Origin: Mammaliicoccus sciuri
GTDB taxonomy: Bacteria > Bacillota > Bacilli > Staphylococcales > Staphylococcaceae
DNA length: 64,000 bases
Assembly (NCBI RefSeq): GCF_002901825.1
Contig: NZ_PPQD01000028.1
Location: forward strand, 56,707-120,706
Direction: 5' to 3'
The first letter of the stretch is position 1; every line of letters begins with the position of its first letter. Under the pieces are notes generated by a model, which did not search any database, had not been told where the DNA came from, and saw nothing but the letters and a program-made list of their open reading frames with translations. A program made the translations under genes and the position numbers. Shown here in pieces: positions 27,439 to 36,378 of the stretch.

Positions 27439-29142
27439 TTAACTGTGGAAGTCTTGTCCTGAATGCACTTCTTTAATAATGCCTTTACGGATAACAAAGT
27501 CTCCAAAGTGTTCTCCATCATTTTTTTCTTTACCGTATTGAATCAGAATTGGTTTTAAGCTTTCTAAAATCTCATCTTCACCAATATTTTCTTTAAATAG
27601 TTTATTTAAACGATCTCCAGTGAATCCACCGCCAAGATACATATTATATTTACCTGGCGCTTTACCAATAAATGCAATTTCAGCTAATGCTGGTCTTGCA
27701 CATCCATTTGGACACCCTGTCATACGAATCGTTATTTCTTCTTCATTTAACCCTGCTTCATCTAAAAGTCCTTCTATTTTATTAATAAGTGTTGGTAGAT
27801 AACGTTCTGATTCAGCCATCGCTAAACCACACGTTGGAAACGCAACACATGCCATTGAATTTCTTCTAAGTCCTGTGTAATGTTCACCATCTGTAATTCC
27901 GTATTTATCAATAATTTTTTGAATTTGTTGTTTTTTACTTTTAGCTACATTGGCAATGATTAAATTCTGGTTAGGCGTTAGACGGAAGTCTCCAGTATGA
28001 ATTTCAGCAATTTCTCTAAGTGCTGTCTTCAATTTGTAGTCAGATGTATCTTTGACACGTCCATTTTGAATAAATAATGTAAAGTGCCATTTTCCGCTTC
28101 CTTCAGTCCAACCGTATCGGTCACCATTATGTTTAAATTCAAATGGTTTTGCCTCTTCAATTTCCCAACCTAAACGTTTATTCAATTCTTCACGAATAAA
28201 ATCAACACCAAGACGGTCAACAGTATATTTAAATCGTGCGTTCTTTCTGTTTTCTCTATTACCATAATCACGTTGGATAGTTAAAATCTTCTCACAAACA
28301 TCTACCGCTTCTTCTTTAGGGAAGTAGCCTAATAGACGTCCTACTTGAGGGTATGTCTTCGTATCACCGTGTGTCATACCCATACCGCCACCGACTGTCA
28401 CATTAAATCCGACTAATTGATCATCTTCAATAACTGCAATCAATCCGATATCTTGTGAATAAACATCAATATCATTTGATGGTGGTACAGCGATACCTAT
28501 TTTGAATTTTCTTGGTAAGTATGTCTTACCGTACATTGGTTCAACTTCTTCTTTTGTATCGATAATTTTTTCATCGTCTAACCAAATCTCGTGATACGCA
28601 CCAGTTTGAGGTGATAAGTGATCACTTATTTGTGTAGCAAGTGTATCTACTTCTTTGTGCACGCCTGACTGATATGGATTTGGATTACACATGACGTTTC
28701 TGTTAACGTCACCACATGCTGCTAATGAATCCATGACTGCATGATGGATACTTTGCATTGAACTTTTTAAATTTCTTTTCAAGATGCCATGGAATTGAAA
28801 CGCTTGTCTTGTTGTAAGTTTGATTGTGTTATTAGCGTATTCTGTTGAAATATCATCCATCGCAACCCATTGATCAGCAGTAGCCGTACCACCTGGAACT
28901 CTAACTCTAATCATGAAACTATATGCTGGTTCTAACTTTTGTTTACGACGCTCATCACGAATATCCCTATCATCTTGCATATAACTACCATGGAATTTAA
29001 GTAATTTAGTATCGTCTTCAGCTATTGCGCCAGTTATTTCATCTGCTAAACCTTCTTTAATTGTTCCTCTTAAATAATTACTTCTATTCTTAATGTGTTC
29101 CATTTCATCTAATTTGTCGGATAAATTAGTTTGAGTGCTCAC
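27439..29142 (-). CDS. cysI: Sulfite reductase hemoprotein subunit
   Basis: 567 aa. Reduces sulfite to sulfide with six electrons from CysJ. Siroheme/[4Fe-4S] ligands are visible as CVAFPTC and CPNGC (CxxxxxC - CxxxC), in [16 protein letters not shown] and [19 protein letters not shown]. Two ferredoxin-like repeats precede these. 14 bases after cysJ. Confidence 0.97.
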   Translation of the reverse strand: MSTQTNLSDKLDEMEHIKNRSNYLRGTIKEGLADEITGAIAEDDTKLLKFHGSYMQDDRDIRDERRKQKLEPAYSFMIRVRVPGGTATADQWVAMDDISTEYANNTIKLTTRQAFQFHGILKRNLKSSMQSIHHAVMDSLAACGDVNRNVMCNPNPYQSGVHKEVDTLATQISDHLSPQTGAYHEIWLDDEKIIDTKEEVEPMYGKTYLPRKFKIGIAVPPSNDIDVYSQDIGLIAVIEDDQLVGFNVTVGGGMGMTHGDTKTYPQVGRLLGYFPKEEAVDVCEKILTIQRDYGNRENRKNARFKYTVDRLGVDFIREELNKRLGWEIEEAKPFEFKHNGDRYGWTEGSGKWHFTLFIQNGRVKDTSDYKLKTALREIAEIHTGDFRLTPNQNLIIANVAKSKKQQIQKIIDKYGITDGEHYTGLRRNSMACVAFPTCGLAMAESERYLPTLINKIEGLLDEAGLNEEEITIRMTGCPNGCARPALAEIAFIGKAPGKYNMYLGGGFTGDRLNKLFKENIGEDEILESLKPILIQYGKEKNDGEHFGDFVIRKGIIKEVHSGQDFHS

Positions 29143-29156
29143 AATATTGCCCCCTC

Positions 29157-30977
29157 TTAATAAATATCTCTTTGATATCTTCTCTCTTTTTTTAATTCAG
29201 TTAAAAATTCTTCTGCTTCTTCTTCGTTATAATGTCCTTCTTTTTGAATGACATTTAAAATGGATTGATGCACATCTTTAGCCATATGTTTTTCATCTCC
29301 ACATACATAGATTGCTGCACCTTCTTGAATCCATTGATAAAATTCTTTACTGTTTTCTTCAATTCTATGTTGTACATATACTTTTTCTTCTGAATCTCTT
29401 GAGAACGCGACACTTAATTTATCAAGTACGCCATCTTTCAACCAACCTTGCCATTCCGTTTGGTATAAGAAGTCTGTCGTAAAGTGTTGTTCACCGAAGA
29501 ATAACCAAGCTTTATTAGTAAGTTCTAATTCTTCTTTTTCTTGAATATATGATCTAAATGGCGCAACACCTGTACCTGGTCCAATCATAATGACAGGCGT
29601 TTCACTTGTTTTAGGGAACTTAAAGTTCGGATTCTTCTTCAAGTAAATCGGTACTGTATCACCTGGTTGTAATCGTTCTGCAAATTGTACTGAGCAAACA
29701 CCTTTTCTATCTCTATCATGAGAGTGATAACGAACTGCTCCTATAGTAAGATGTACTTCATCAGGTGCTGCTTGATGACTACTTGCGATTGAATATTCAC
29801 GAGCTGGTAATTTTCTCAATATTTGATGCAAAGCATCTGGTTGCAAATCTTCAGGTGGAAAATCATTTAATAAGTCTATTAAATCGCGACCTTCAACGTA
29901 TCCGTAAATCCATCGATCTTTTTTAACTTTTTCAGATAACACACCATTACCGAAGATATTCGCAGCCTTTGTGACGATTGGTTTTGTTAATTTTGTAATT
30001 TCGAAATGATTAGTTAATGCATCACGTAAACTTAATGTATCGCCTGAATCATTAATTGGCACAATTTCTTCTGGATCCCAAACAAGTGTTTCAATTAACT
30101 CTGATACAATTTCGGGATCATTTTTAGGAAATATGCCGATACAATCGCCTGGTTCAAATGAATCATTGAAACCTTCTAAAGAAAGTTCGATATGTCTAAC
30201 TTCTTTATTTGAACCTCTACCGTTTAAATTAATATTCTCTAAAATTTCAGCTTCATACGGATTAGAGCGTGAATATGTTTGAGTAGCTGATAAATCTTCA
30301 GCATCTAATTTAACGGGTTCCTCTGCCGTTTGACCTGATACTTGTCCGATTGAATTTAAAATGTCTTCCATCCATTTCTCAGCAGGTTCATCAAAGTCTA
30401 AATCACAATCTACTCTTGGATGTATTCTCTCTGCACCTAACTCTTCTAATCTCTTATCAAAATCTTTACCCGTCTGACAGAAGAATTCATATGATTCGTC
30501 TCCAAGTGCTAACACTGAGAATCTAACATCATTCAACTTAGGTGCCTTACGACTATGTAAAAACTCATGGAATGTAATTGCATTATCTGGTGGATCTCCT
30601 TCTCCATGAGTCGCTGTGATAATAAATAAATCTTCTACTTTCTTTAAATCTTTTGTCTTAAAATCTTCCATACATGCAAGATTGACATTGAATGATTTTT
30701 CTTTTAATTTACTTTCTAACGTTTCAGCTAAACCTTGAGCATTACCTGTTTCAGAACCAAACAATACCGTAATATCTCGCTTCTTAAACTTAGGTTCACT
30801 GCTTACTGCTGTAGATTGCTCAACAACAGGTGCACTTGCTTGACCACCTTGCACGACTGACGCCGATAAGTAACCACTCAACCAAATCTTTTGTTCAGTT
30901 GTAAGTGTTGCAAAAACTTGATTTAACTTTTCTGACTGCTCTTGATTAAAAGGGCTATTTGTTACTGATAATTCCAA
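29157..30977 (-). CDS. cysJ: Sulfite reductase flavoprotein subunit
   Basis: About 606 aa. Transfers electrons from NADPH via FAD and FMN to CysI. Flavodoxin domain ([25 protein letters not shown]), FAD-binding domain ([26 protein letters not shown]), NADPH domain ([32 protein letters not shown]). The TTG at 30977 ([10 protein letters not shown]) is preferred over GTG 30986: AGGTGA lies 6 bases before the TTG, while the GTG has its purine-rich sequence only 2-3 bases away. A palindrome lies between it and cysH. Confidence 0.93.
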   Translation of the reverse strand: MELSVTNSPFNQEQSEKLNQVFATLTTEQKIWLSGYLSASVVQGGQASAPVVEQSTAVSSEPKFKKRDITVLFGSETGNAQGLAETLESKLKEKSFNVNLACMEDFKTKDLKKVEDLFIITATHGEGDPPDNAITFHEFLHSRKAPKLNDVRFSVLALGDESYEFFCQTGKDFDKRLEELGAERIHPRVDCDLDFDEPAEKWMEDILNSIGQVSGQTAEEPVKLDAEDLSATQTYSRSNPYEAEILENINLNGRGSNKEVRHIELSLEGFNDSFEPGDCIGIFPKNDPEIVSELIETLVWDPEEIVPINDSGDTLSLRDALTNHFEITKLTKPIVTKAANIFGNGVLSEKVKKDRWIYGYVEGRDLIDLLNDFPPEDLQPDALHQILRKLPAREYSIASSHQAAPDEVHLTIGAVRYHSHDRDRKGVCSVQFAERLQPGDTVPIYLKKNPNFKFPKTSETPVIMIGPGTGVAPFRSYIQEKEELELTNKAWLFFGEQHFTTDFLYQTEWQGWLKDGVLDKLSVAFSRDSEEKVYVQHRIEENSKEFYQWIQEGAAIYVCGDEKHMAKDVHQSILNVIQKEGHYNEEEAEEFLTELKKERRYQRDIY

Positions 30978-31017
30978 AGATGTCACCTCATCCTGTCCAA
31001 TTATTTAAGTTTTAAAT

Positions 31018-31037
31018 ACTATTCTTATGGGAATAGT
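31018..31037. promoter_or_regulatory. Palindrome between cysH and cysJ
   Basis: ACTATTC - TTATGG - GAATAGT, 7-base perfect arms. It could be an operator or a small mRNA hairpin. Its half-sites are identical to those of the palindrome upstream of cidA (35381-35403), though the spacer differs by one base. Resemblance to CymR-type sites is possible but not verified. Confidence 0.5.
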
Positions 31038-31079
31038 CTGATTTATGCTAAAAAAAGATTAATAAATCTCTTAATTAGA

Positions 31080-31811
31080 TTACTTAGGTTTATTATTTAC
31101 TGTATGCAAACCACATTCAGTTTTGTTGAAATTCGTCCATCTTCCTTCACGTGAATCACCTGAAGAAGATACTTGAGCTGTACAAGGAATACATCCAATA
31201 CTTGGATAATTAAAGTCATGAAGTTCATTGTAGGTTAAATCGTGGCGTTCAATATATGCCCATACGTCGTCCCAAGTCCAATAAATTAAAGGACAAACTT
31301 TTATAGATTTAAATCTTTCATCTTTATTAATAAAATCGGTATTTTGTCTACTTGGAGATTGTTCTCTTCTTAGTCCTGAGACCCAAGCAGTAGCGCCCGA
31401 TAATACTTCTTCTAACGGTTTAATCTTTCTGATATAACAACATTGATTCGGGTCACTTGTCCATAGTGCCGGTTCATATTGATCTGCTTGTTGCTCTAGC
31501 GTTAAATCTGGCTTTTTAAGTTCAATATTTAATGTTGGATATCTTTCTTTCACACGGTCAATCAAATCGTACGTTTCTTGAAAATGCAAATCAGTATCTA
31601 AGAAGACAATTTTGGCATCTGGTTTAACTTTTGATATTAAATCTATCAAAATCATACCCTCTGCCCCAAAACTACATGAATATACGATAGAATCTCCATA
31701 ATGTTCATACGCCCATTTAATTATTTGATATGCACCTTTAGTTTCATCGTCAATATCAATATCTTTAAAAGGATCAGTGTCAAAACGTTCATAAGTTAAC
31801 ACTTCGGCCAT
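31080..31811 (-). CDS. cysH: Phosphoadenylyl-sulfate / adenylyl-sulfate reductase
   Basis: 243 aa. Reduces activated sulfate to sulfite with thioredoxin. SFGAEGMILIDLI (PP-loop-like), LDTDLHFQETYDL, SGLRREQSPSR, and the catalytic KTECGLH near the C-terminus. Two cysteine pairs, QCCYIRK and CIPC, are the [4Fe-4S] ligands of the APS-reductase type, so it may accept APS as well as PAPS despite the presence of cysC. First gene of the operon, downstream of a strong promoter. Confidence 0.95.
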   Translation of the reverse strand: MAEVLTYERFDTDPFKDIDIDDETKGAYQIIKWAYEHYGDSIVYSCSFGAEGMILIDLISKVKPDAKIVFLDTDLHFQETYDLIDRVKERYPTLNIELKKPDLTLEQQADQYEPALWTSDPNQCCYIRKIKPLEEVLSGATAWVSGLRREQSPSRQNTDFINKDERFKSIKVCPLIYWTWDDVWAYIERHDLTYNELHDFNYPSIGCIPCTAQVSSSGDSREGRWTNFNKTECGLHTVNNKPK

Positions 31812-31929
31812 GATATATAACGTCCTCCTTATACTTATTTCTACAAGCTTTTATGTTTAAAATCAATGTTTTTAGCAGAAATTATTTTAAACAGATAAGT
31901 TTACTAAGAAATAATAAATTATGATGATT

Positions 31930-31958
31930 AGCATACCCGATACATCATATGATGTCAA
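31930..31958 (-). promoter_or_regulatory. cysH operon promoter with palindromic operator
   Basis: On the - strand, -35 TTGACA (31953-31958), 17-base spacer, -10 TATGCT (31930-31935). The spacer holds the perfect 14-base palindrome ACATCATATGATGT (31942-31955), which also overlaps the -35. It leaves a leader of about 110 bases before cysH. Confidence 0.8.
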
Positions 31959-32001
31959 CTATTCTTTTTAAATTTTCAGTCTATTTAATGAAGAAATTAT
32001 T

Positions 32002-32036
32002 CACTGAAAATGTTAGGTATTGTGAACACTTCAGTG
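32002..32036. repeat. Isolated inverted repeat upstream of cysH promoter
   Basis: CACTGAA ... TTCAGTG (7-base arms, 21-base interior with AATGTT/GAACAC partial pairing). Function unknown; it may be a decayed hairpin unit. Confidence 0.5.
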
Positions 32037-32059
32037 TTAGTTTGTTTTTAACTGGGGCT

Positions 32060-32165
32060 TAGTTACAAAACTCCGCGGAGTTGTTTCTAACAGCACCCTT
32101 ATTTACAAAACTTCCTGGATTTGTTTCTAACAGCACCCTTATTTACAAAACTACTCAAATTTGTA
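32060..32165. repeat. Tandem 40-bp hairpin array, family E (2.5 units)
   Basis: TTACAAAACT at 32063, 32103 and 32143 (period 40) with the common TTGTTTCTAACAGCACCCTTAT tail broken by variable centres. The first unit holds the perfect palindrome AACTCCGCGGAGTT. It lies upstream of the cysH promoter and downstream of the BCCT gene, so this array is between co-directional genes. Confidence 0.85.
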
Positions 32166-32224
32166 ACTACTCCTATCGTTATTCACACTTCTCATCAAAA
32201 ATGCTTCTAACAAAATTAAGATAT

Positions 32225-32266
32225 AAAAATTCCAACAAAACCATAAGATTTTGTTGGAATTTTTAT
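32225..32266 (-). terminator. Terminator of the BCCT transporter gene
   Basis: AAAATTCCAACAAAA / TTTTGTTGGAATTTT, 8-base loop, right after the stop codon. Confidence 0.9.
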
Positions 32267-33888
32267 TATAAGTTATCGTCTTCTTTTTCTGCCCGTACTT
32301 GAACGATTCTTAATGATCGTCGTTCTACTGCTTTTAATTTTTCAGCTCGTTCTTCTAATTTAATTCGATCTCCGCCTAGTGTCCGGATAAATGAAACCAT
32401 CATCATCACAAATATAACGGTTAGTGGCACACTCGCTAATATGGATGCGGTCTTCAAGACGTCTAACGCGCGTTCTCCACCTACTAACATTAATGAAAAT
32501 GGCAATAAGCATAATGCAAACGCCCAGAATAATCGATTTGCTTTTAATGGTTCGTCTATGACTTCTTTTTGAGTTGCTGCTGCTAATATATATGACCCCG
32601 AATCAAATGTCGTTGCTAAATATAAGAATGCTGAGATTAAGAATAGAACAATCATTACTTTTGGAAATGGTAATTGATGCATCACTTCTATTATAGTGGC
32701 TTCAGCGCTATGTTGATTCAAGAATTGAATGACATCAAATTGTCCTGAAATTTGTAAGAACACTGCATAGTTACCAAAGATACCAAAGAATAATACACAT
32801 CCTAAAGTTCCATAAATAATTGTACCTAATACGACTTCTTTTAACGTACGGCCTTTGGAAATTCTGGCAATAAATAAGCCAATAAATGGCGCATATACTA
32901 ACCACCAAGACCAATAGAATATCGTCCAATCTTGAGGAAAGTTTGTTTCTTTTCTATCTCCTACACCACCAAATGGTTCTAACCATGTTGCCATTCTAAA
33001 GAAATTCTTCAACATATTTCCTAATCCTGATACAGTCGTTTCCATAATAAATATCGTTGGCCCAACAATCAGTACGATTCCTAAAATTAAGAACGTTAGC
33101 CAAACGTTAATATCACTTAATTTTTGTATACCCTTTTTCAAGCCAGTATAAGAACTAAATGCAAAGATGACTGTAATGATAAGTAAGATAATGCTTCTCA
33201 TAACCATATTCTCACCGTCAAGTCCTGTAAGTCGCTCTATCCCAGCAGAAATCATTGGTACACCCAATGCTAATGATGTCGCTGCACCGCCTAATAATCC
33301 AAAAATAAATAAAATATCTACAATTTTACCGAGTAATTTATCCGTTTGACCTTTTAAAATTGGTCTACATGCTTGGCTGATTTTATAAATTGGTTTCTTC
33401 TTAACAAATACTAAATAACCAATTGGCAAAGCAGGTAACACATAAATCGCCCAAGCTATTGGTCCCCAATGAAACATGCCATACATTGTTGCGTATTCGA
33501 GTGCTTCATCCGTCATACTACCTGCCCCATACGGCGGCACTTGATAATAGTATGCCCATTCGATGACACCCCAGTATAGAATATCAGAACCGATACCCGC
33601 ACAAAACAGCATCGAAATCCAACTAAAATTATTAAATTCAGGTTTATCACTTGCTTTACCTAAAGTGACATTCCCGTATTTCCCAAACGCTATGTATAAT
33701 ACAAATGCAAAAACAATCAATCCAAGTAATAGATACCATGATCCTAATGAGTCTGAAATAACATCATTAATACTTGTGATGACTTCTTGACTAGCTTTAG
33801 GGAATACCATCATCGGTATAACAGCGATAAGTAATACTGCAACCGTCCCATAAAATGTCCACCAGTCCATTACTTTATGTTTCTTCAC
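32266..33888 (-). CDS. BCCT-family transporter (choline/betaine/carnitine)
   Basis: 540 aa with 12 predicted helices. Blocks: FCAGIGSDILYWGVIEWAYY, GLKKGIQKLSDINVWLTFLI, and the family signature FYWSWWLVYAPFIGLFIARI followed by SKGRT. C-terminus is charged and may be an osmosensing tail (EERAEKLKAVERRSLRIVQV). The start is GTG at 33888 after GAGGAGTG. The aromatic-box region differs from plain glycine betaine carriers (IEWAYYYQ), so choline or carnitine is possible. A sequence very like the betB palindrome lies about 210 bases upstream, which suggests CudC control and a role as the choline importer (CudT-like). Family sure, substrate inferred. Confidence 0.88.
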   Translation of the reverse strand: MKKHKVMDWWTFYGTVAVLLIAVIPMMVFPKASQEVITSINDVISDSLGSWYLLLGLIVFAFVLYIAFGKYGNVTLGKASDKPEFNNFSWISMLFCAGIGSDILYWGVIEWAYYYQVPPYGAGSMTDEALEYATMYGMFHWGPIAWAIYVLPALPIGYLVFVKKKPIYKISQACRPILKGQTDKLLGKIVDILFIFGLLGGAATSLALGVPMISAGIERLTGLDGENMVMRSIILLIITVIFAFSSYTGLKKGIQKLSDINVWLTFLILGIVLIVGPTIFIMETTVSGLGNMLKNFFRMATWLEPFGGVGDRKETNFPQDWTIFYWSWWLVYAPFIGLFIARISKGRTLKEVVLGTIIYGTLGCVLFFGIFGNYAVFLQISGQFDVIQFLNQHSAEATIIEVMHQLPFPKVMIVLFLISAFLYLATTFDSGSYILAAATQKEVIDEPLKANRLFWAFALCLLPFSLMLVGGERALDVLKTASILASVPLTVIFVMMMVSFIRTLGGDRIKLEERAEKLKAVERRSLRIVQVRAEKEDDNL

Positions 33889-34084
33889 TTCTGAACACTC
33901 CTCGTTGTCGATTAATGTACATCGTTAAATAATCATTATTAATGAACACGATGATTTAAATCACAATGAAGACACTATAGAACTTTAAATAAAAATGCAA
34001 ATTACATACAATGAAAAGCATCATTACTTATGAATAAATATATATAATACACTTTTTATAATCATTATAAATATTGCTACAACG

Positions 34085-34116
34085 GTTGTGTTAAGTTAAA
34101 ATTTAACGAACGTAAC
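34085..34116. promoter_or_regulatory. Candidate CudC operator upstream of the BCCT gene
   Basis: GTTAAA-A-TTTAAC core (34095-34107). The right arm ATTTAACGAACGTAAC matches 14 of 16 bases of the betB right arm ATTTAACGAACTTTAC. The left arm GTTGTGTTAAGTTAAA is related with a one-base offset. Confidence 0.6.
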
Positions 34117-34174
34117 AAATCTAACGTTCTTTTATTATGAATTTTTATACATATTCAATGAATATAAATTTATA

Positions 34175-34221
34175 TAAAAAAGAAGGAGATATGACATGAA
34201 ATTTGCCATATCTCCTTCTAT
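34175..34221 (-). terminator. Terminator of the cidA-cidB operon
   Basis: AGAAGGAGATATG (34181-34193) / CATATCTCCTTCT (34207-34219), with an A-run giving a U tract on the - strand. Confidence 0.88.
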
Positions 34222-34227
34222 ATCTCA

Positions 34228-34917
34228 TTAAATATAAGTGGTCATTAAATAAAGTACTGGTAACATAATCGCACTGAGTACAGCTGTTAAAATCATACCA
34301 ATTGTACTAAATGCACCTGCTTCGATATTGGATTCTAAAGCTTTTGCTGTACCAAAAGCATGTGAAGCATTACCATACGTTAAACCTTTCGCTAAATCAC
34401 TTTTAAACTTCGCTTTACTAATATAAAAATTACCTAAAATACTACCAATTAAGCCTGTCGCTATAATAAACATAACCGTTATCGTATCTGTTCCACCCAT
34501 TTGATGAGACACTTCAATGCCTACTGCTGCTGTCATCGATCTAGGTAAAATTGTTACAATCGTTGAACTCGGATATCCCATTATATATAGGACACCATAA
34601 ATAAGGACAAAGTTAACCATGATACCTGCCAATACACTTGAAATAATAATTTTGAAGTTCGCGACAATCAACTTTCTGTATTTATATAACGGATACGCTA
34701 AACTCACAACTGAACAATCTAAAAATTGATGAATCCATGAACCACCTACCATGTAGTCTTTGTAATTCATACCTAAGACTAATAAAATTGCGACAATCAT
34801 AATTGAAGCAATCAGTGCTGGATTAAGAATAGGATGTTTATATTTAATTTGTAGTTTCTTAGCGATGATAAAACAAGCTAATGTTAAAAGTACCATCAAT
34901 AAAGATTGTATAATCAT
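34228..34917 (-). CDS. cidB: CidB/LrgB-family membrane protein
   Basis: 229 aa, about seven hydrophobic segments. The block [20 protein letters not shown], then [18 protein letters not shown] and [20 protein letters not shown], define the LrgB family, implicated in murein hydrolase control, overflow metabolism and pyruvate or short acid transport. It overlaps the upstream gene by 4 bases (ATGA). The naming as cid rather than lrg rests on the cidR-like LysR gene upstream. Confidence 0.87.
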   Translation of the reverse strand: MIIQSLLMVLLTLACFIIAKKLQIKYKHPILNPALIASIMIVAILLVLGMNYKDYMVGGSWIHQFLDCSVVSLAYPLYKYRKLIVANFKIIISSVLAGIMVNFVLIYGVLYIMGYPSSTIVTILPRSMTAAVGIEVSHQMGGTDTITVMFIIATGLIGSILGNFYISKAKFKSDLAKGLTYGNASHAFGTAKALESNIEAGAFSTIGMILTAVLSAIMLPVLYLMTTYI

Positions 34918-35297
34918 GATGCATTCTCCTTATCCGTTTTATTAATATTTAAAAACTTCTCACAAACATAACCAGATGACAGTGCTACTAAACTTGTACT
35001 CACAATGAGTAACACGACCATAATGATATAACCTGGTCCAATCTGATCTGCAATATCCATAATACCTACAATTGAAGGCACGAAAAACAAAATCATAACA
35101 TTAATTAATTTATTAGCACCGACTTCTATCCATCGTTCAGGTAAAATACCTGTTAGAAGTAATAAAAATAATAATGCTAGTCCAACAATACTACCTGCAA
35201 TTGGTATATGTAATATTTCTTGAAGCCATTTACCAATTTGAGTAATCATATATATGAGAGATACTTGAAAAAGTATCTTTATAAACAATTTAATCAT
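34914..35297 (-). CDS. cidA: CidA/LrgA-family holin-like protein
   Basis: 127 aa, four hydrophobic segments. Signature: [40 protein letters not shown] then [10 protein letters not shown]. Holin-like partner of CidB. First of the two-gene operon; a LysR-type palindrome lies 84 bases upstream. Confidence 0.9.
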   Translation of the reverse strand: MIKLFIKILFQVSLIYMITQIGKWLQEILHIPIAGSIVGLALLFLLLLTGILPERWIEVGANKLINVMILFFVPSIVGIMDIADQIGPGYIIMVVLLIVSTSLVALSSGYVCEKFLNINKTDKENAS

Positions 35298-35380
35298 ATA
35301 AACTCATCCTTTTAATAAGACGTTATAGACAATATTATAGGACGGTTCAAAGTATTAATAAAATACATATTATCGATTAC

Positions 35381-35403
35381 AACTATTCCACTTCGGAATA
35401 GTT
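35381..35403. promoter_or_regulatory. Candidate CidR operator upstream of cidA
   Basis: Perfect 9-base arms AACTATTCC - ACTTC - GGAATAGTT. Contains the T-N11-A type arrangement expected for LysR-type regulators and lies between the cidR 3' end and cidA. Confidence 0.72.
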
Positions 35404-35430
35404 CAATTATATTTTTATTGTTCATAGCAA

Positions 35431-35465
35431 GAAACAGGCTAGAACATTATGTTCCAGCCTGTTTC
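35431..35465 (-). terminator. Hairpin overlapping the 3' end of cidR
   Basis: GAAACAGGCT-A-GAAC / GTTC-C-AGCCTGTTTC. The right arm is coding for the last residues of CidR and the stop codon lies in the loop. The U tract is short, so it may only partly terminate and let cidR read into cidA. Confidence 0.6.
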
Positions 35466-36343
35466 TTGATTAATGATTCTTTTAGAAATAATATCCATTC
35501 TTTCGTAACTCTGTTAACATAGGCACCTTTTTTCCAAATTAATCCGAGATGCCAATATATCTTTTCACCTTCAAGTTCAATCATTGTCACATCATCACTC
35601 ATTTGTTCAGCAATACTTCGTGGCACAATAGATAGACCAAGTCCTCTTTCTATCATATTGCTGATAAAGGTAAGCTGTGATATTTTAGCAACTGTCTTTG
35701 GATAGAAGCCTTCTTTCCGGCAGTTCTCAATAATCATATCTCTTAAATAGTAGTCATCGTGGAACAAAACAAATTCTTCATCTTTCAATTCACTGATTGA
35801 TACTTGATGTCTCTCTGCAAGTTTATGTGACTTATTCACTACTAAAAACAATTCCTCTTTATAAAGTGGCACGCTGTTATATTTAGATGAATCTACAGGT
35901 AATGTCGTCACACCAATATCTACTTCATCTTTATTAATATAATGTTCTACCGCTTTACCGCCACCTTCAGTAACTTCGTATGTGACGTTAGAATATTTAC
36001 CATGAAAATTCTCAAGACTGTCTGTTATAAGATCCACTTTAATCATAGGTGACAACCCTAATCTAATATGTCCACGTTGCACTTCAAAGATATCATTCAA
36101 TTCGAGCGTCAAATGATCAAATAGCGTTAAGAATTCTACTGCTTTATCGTAAAATACTTCGCCAGTATCTGTTAGTTTAATGTGTTTTTGTGAACGATCA
36201 AATAGCGTGACATCAAATTCATTTTCAAGATTTTTTACAGCTTTACTAATTGTAGATTGCGCTACAAATAAATGTTCTGCAGCTTGTGTCATACCACCAT
36301 TTCTAACAATTTCCACAAAATATTTTAACTGTTTAAACTCCAT
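35447..36343 (-). CDS. cidR: LysR-family regulator, CidR-like
   Basis: 298 aa. N-terminal winged helix (YFVEIVRNGGMTQAAEHLFV, AQSTISKAVKNLENEFDVTL then FDRS) and a C-terminal periplasmic-binding-type effector domain. The order cidR-cidA-cidB on one strand is the same as at the staphylococcal cid locus, where CidR responds to acetate from pyruvate overflow. cidC (pyruvate oxidase) is missing here: the next gene after cidB is the BCCT transporter. Confidence 0.84.
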   Translation of the reverse strand: MEFKQLKYFVEIVRNGGMTQAAEHLFVAQSTISKAVKNLENEFDVTLFDRSQKHIKLTDTGEVFYDKAVEFLTLFDHLTLELNDIFEVQRGHIRLGLSPMIKVDLITDSLENFHGKYSNVTYEVTEGGGKAVEHYINKDEVDIGVTTLPVDSSKYNSVPLYKEELFLVVNKSHKLAERHQVSISELKDEEFVLFHDDYYLRDMIIENCRKEGFYPKTVAKISQLTFISNMIERGLGLSIVPRSIAEQMSDDVTMIELEGEKIYWHLGLIWKKGAYVNRVTKEWILFLKESLIKKQAGT

Positions 36344-36378
36344 TTGCTATACCTCATTTCATGGATTTCATGACAGAA

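Noticed and set aside
31812-32060. SAM riboswitch (S-box) upstream of cysH
   Set aside because: No S-box core such as the conserved AGAG/GGC...GATGA blocks, and no terminator fold in the ~110-base leader.
34181-34230. AAGGAGATATGACATG looks like an ideal ribosome binding site and start codon
   Set aside because: The sequence is one arm of the cidAB terminator; the frame ends after 11 codons.
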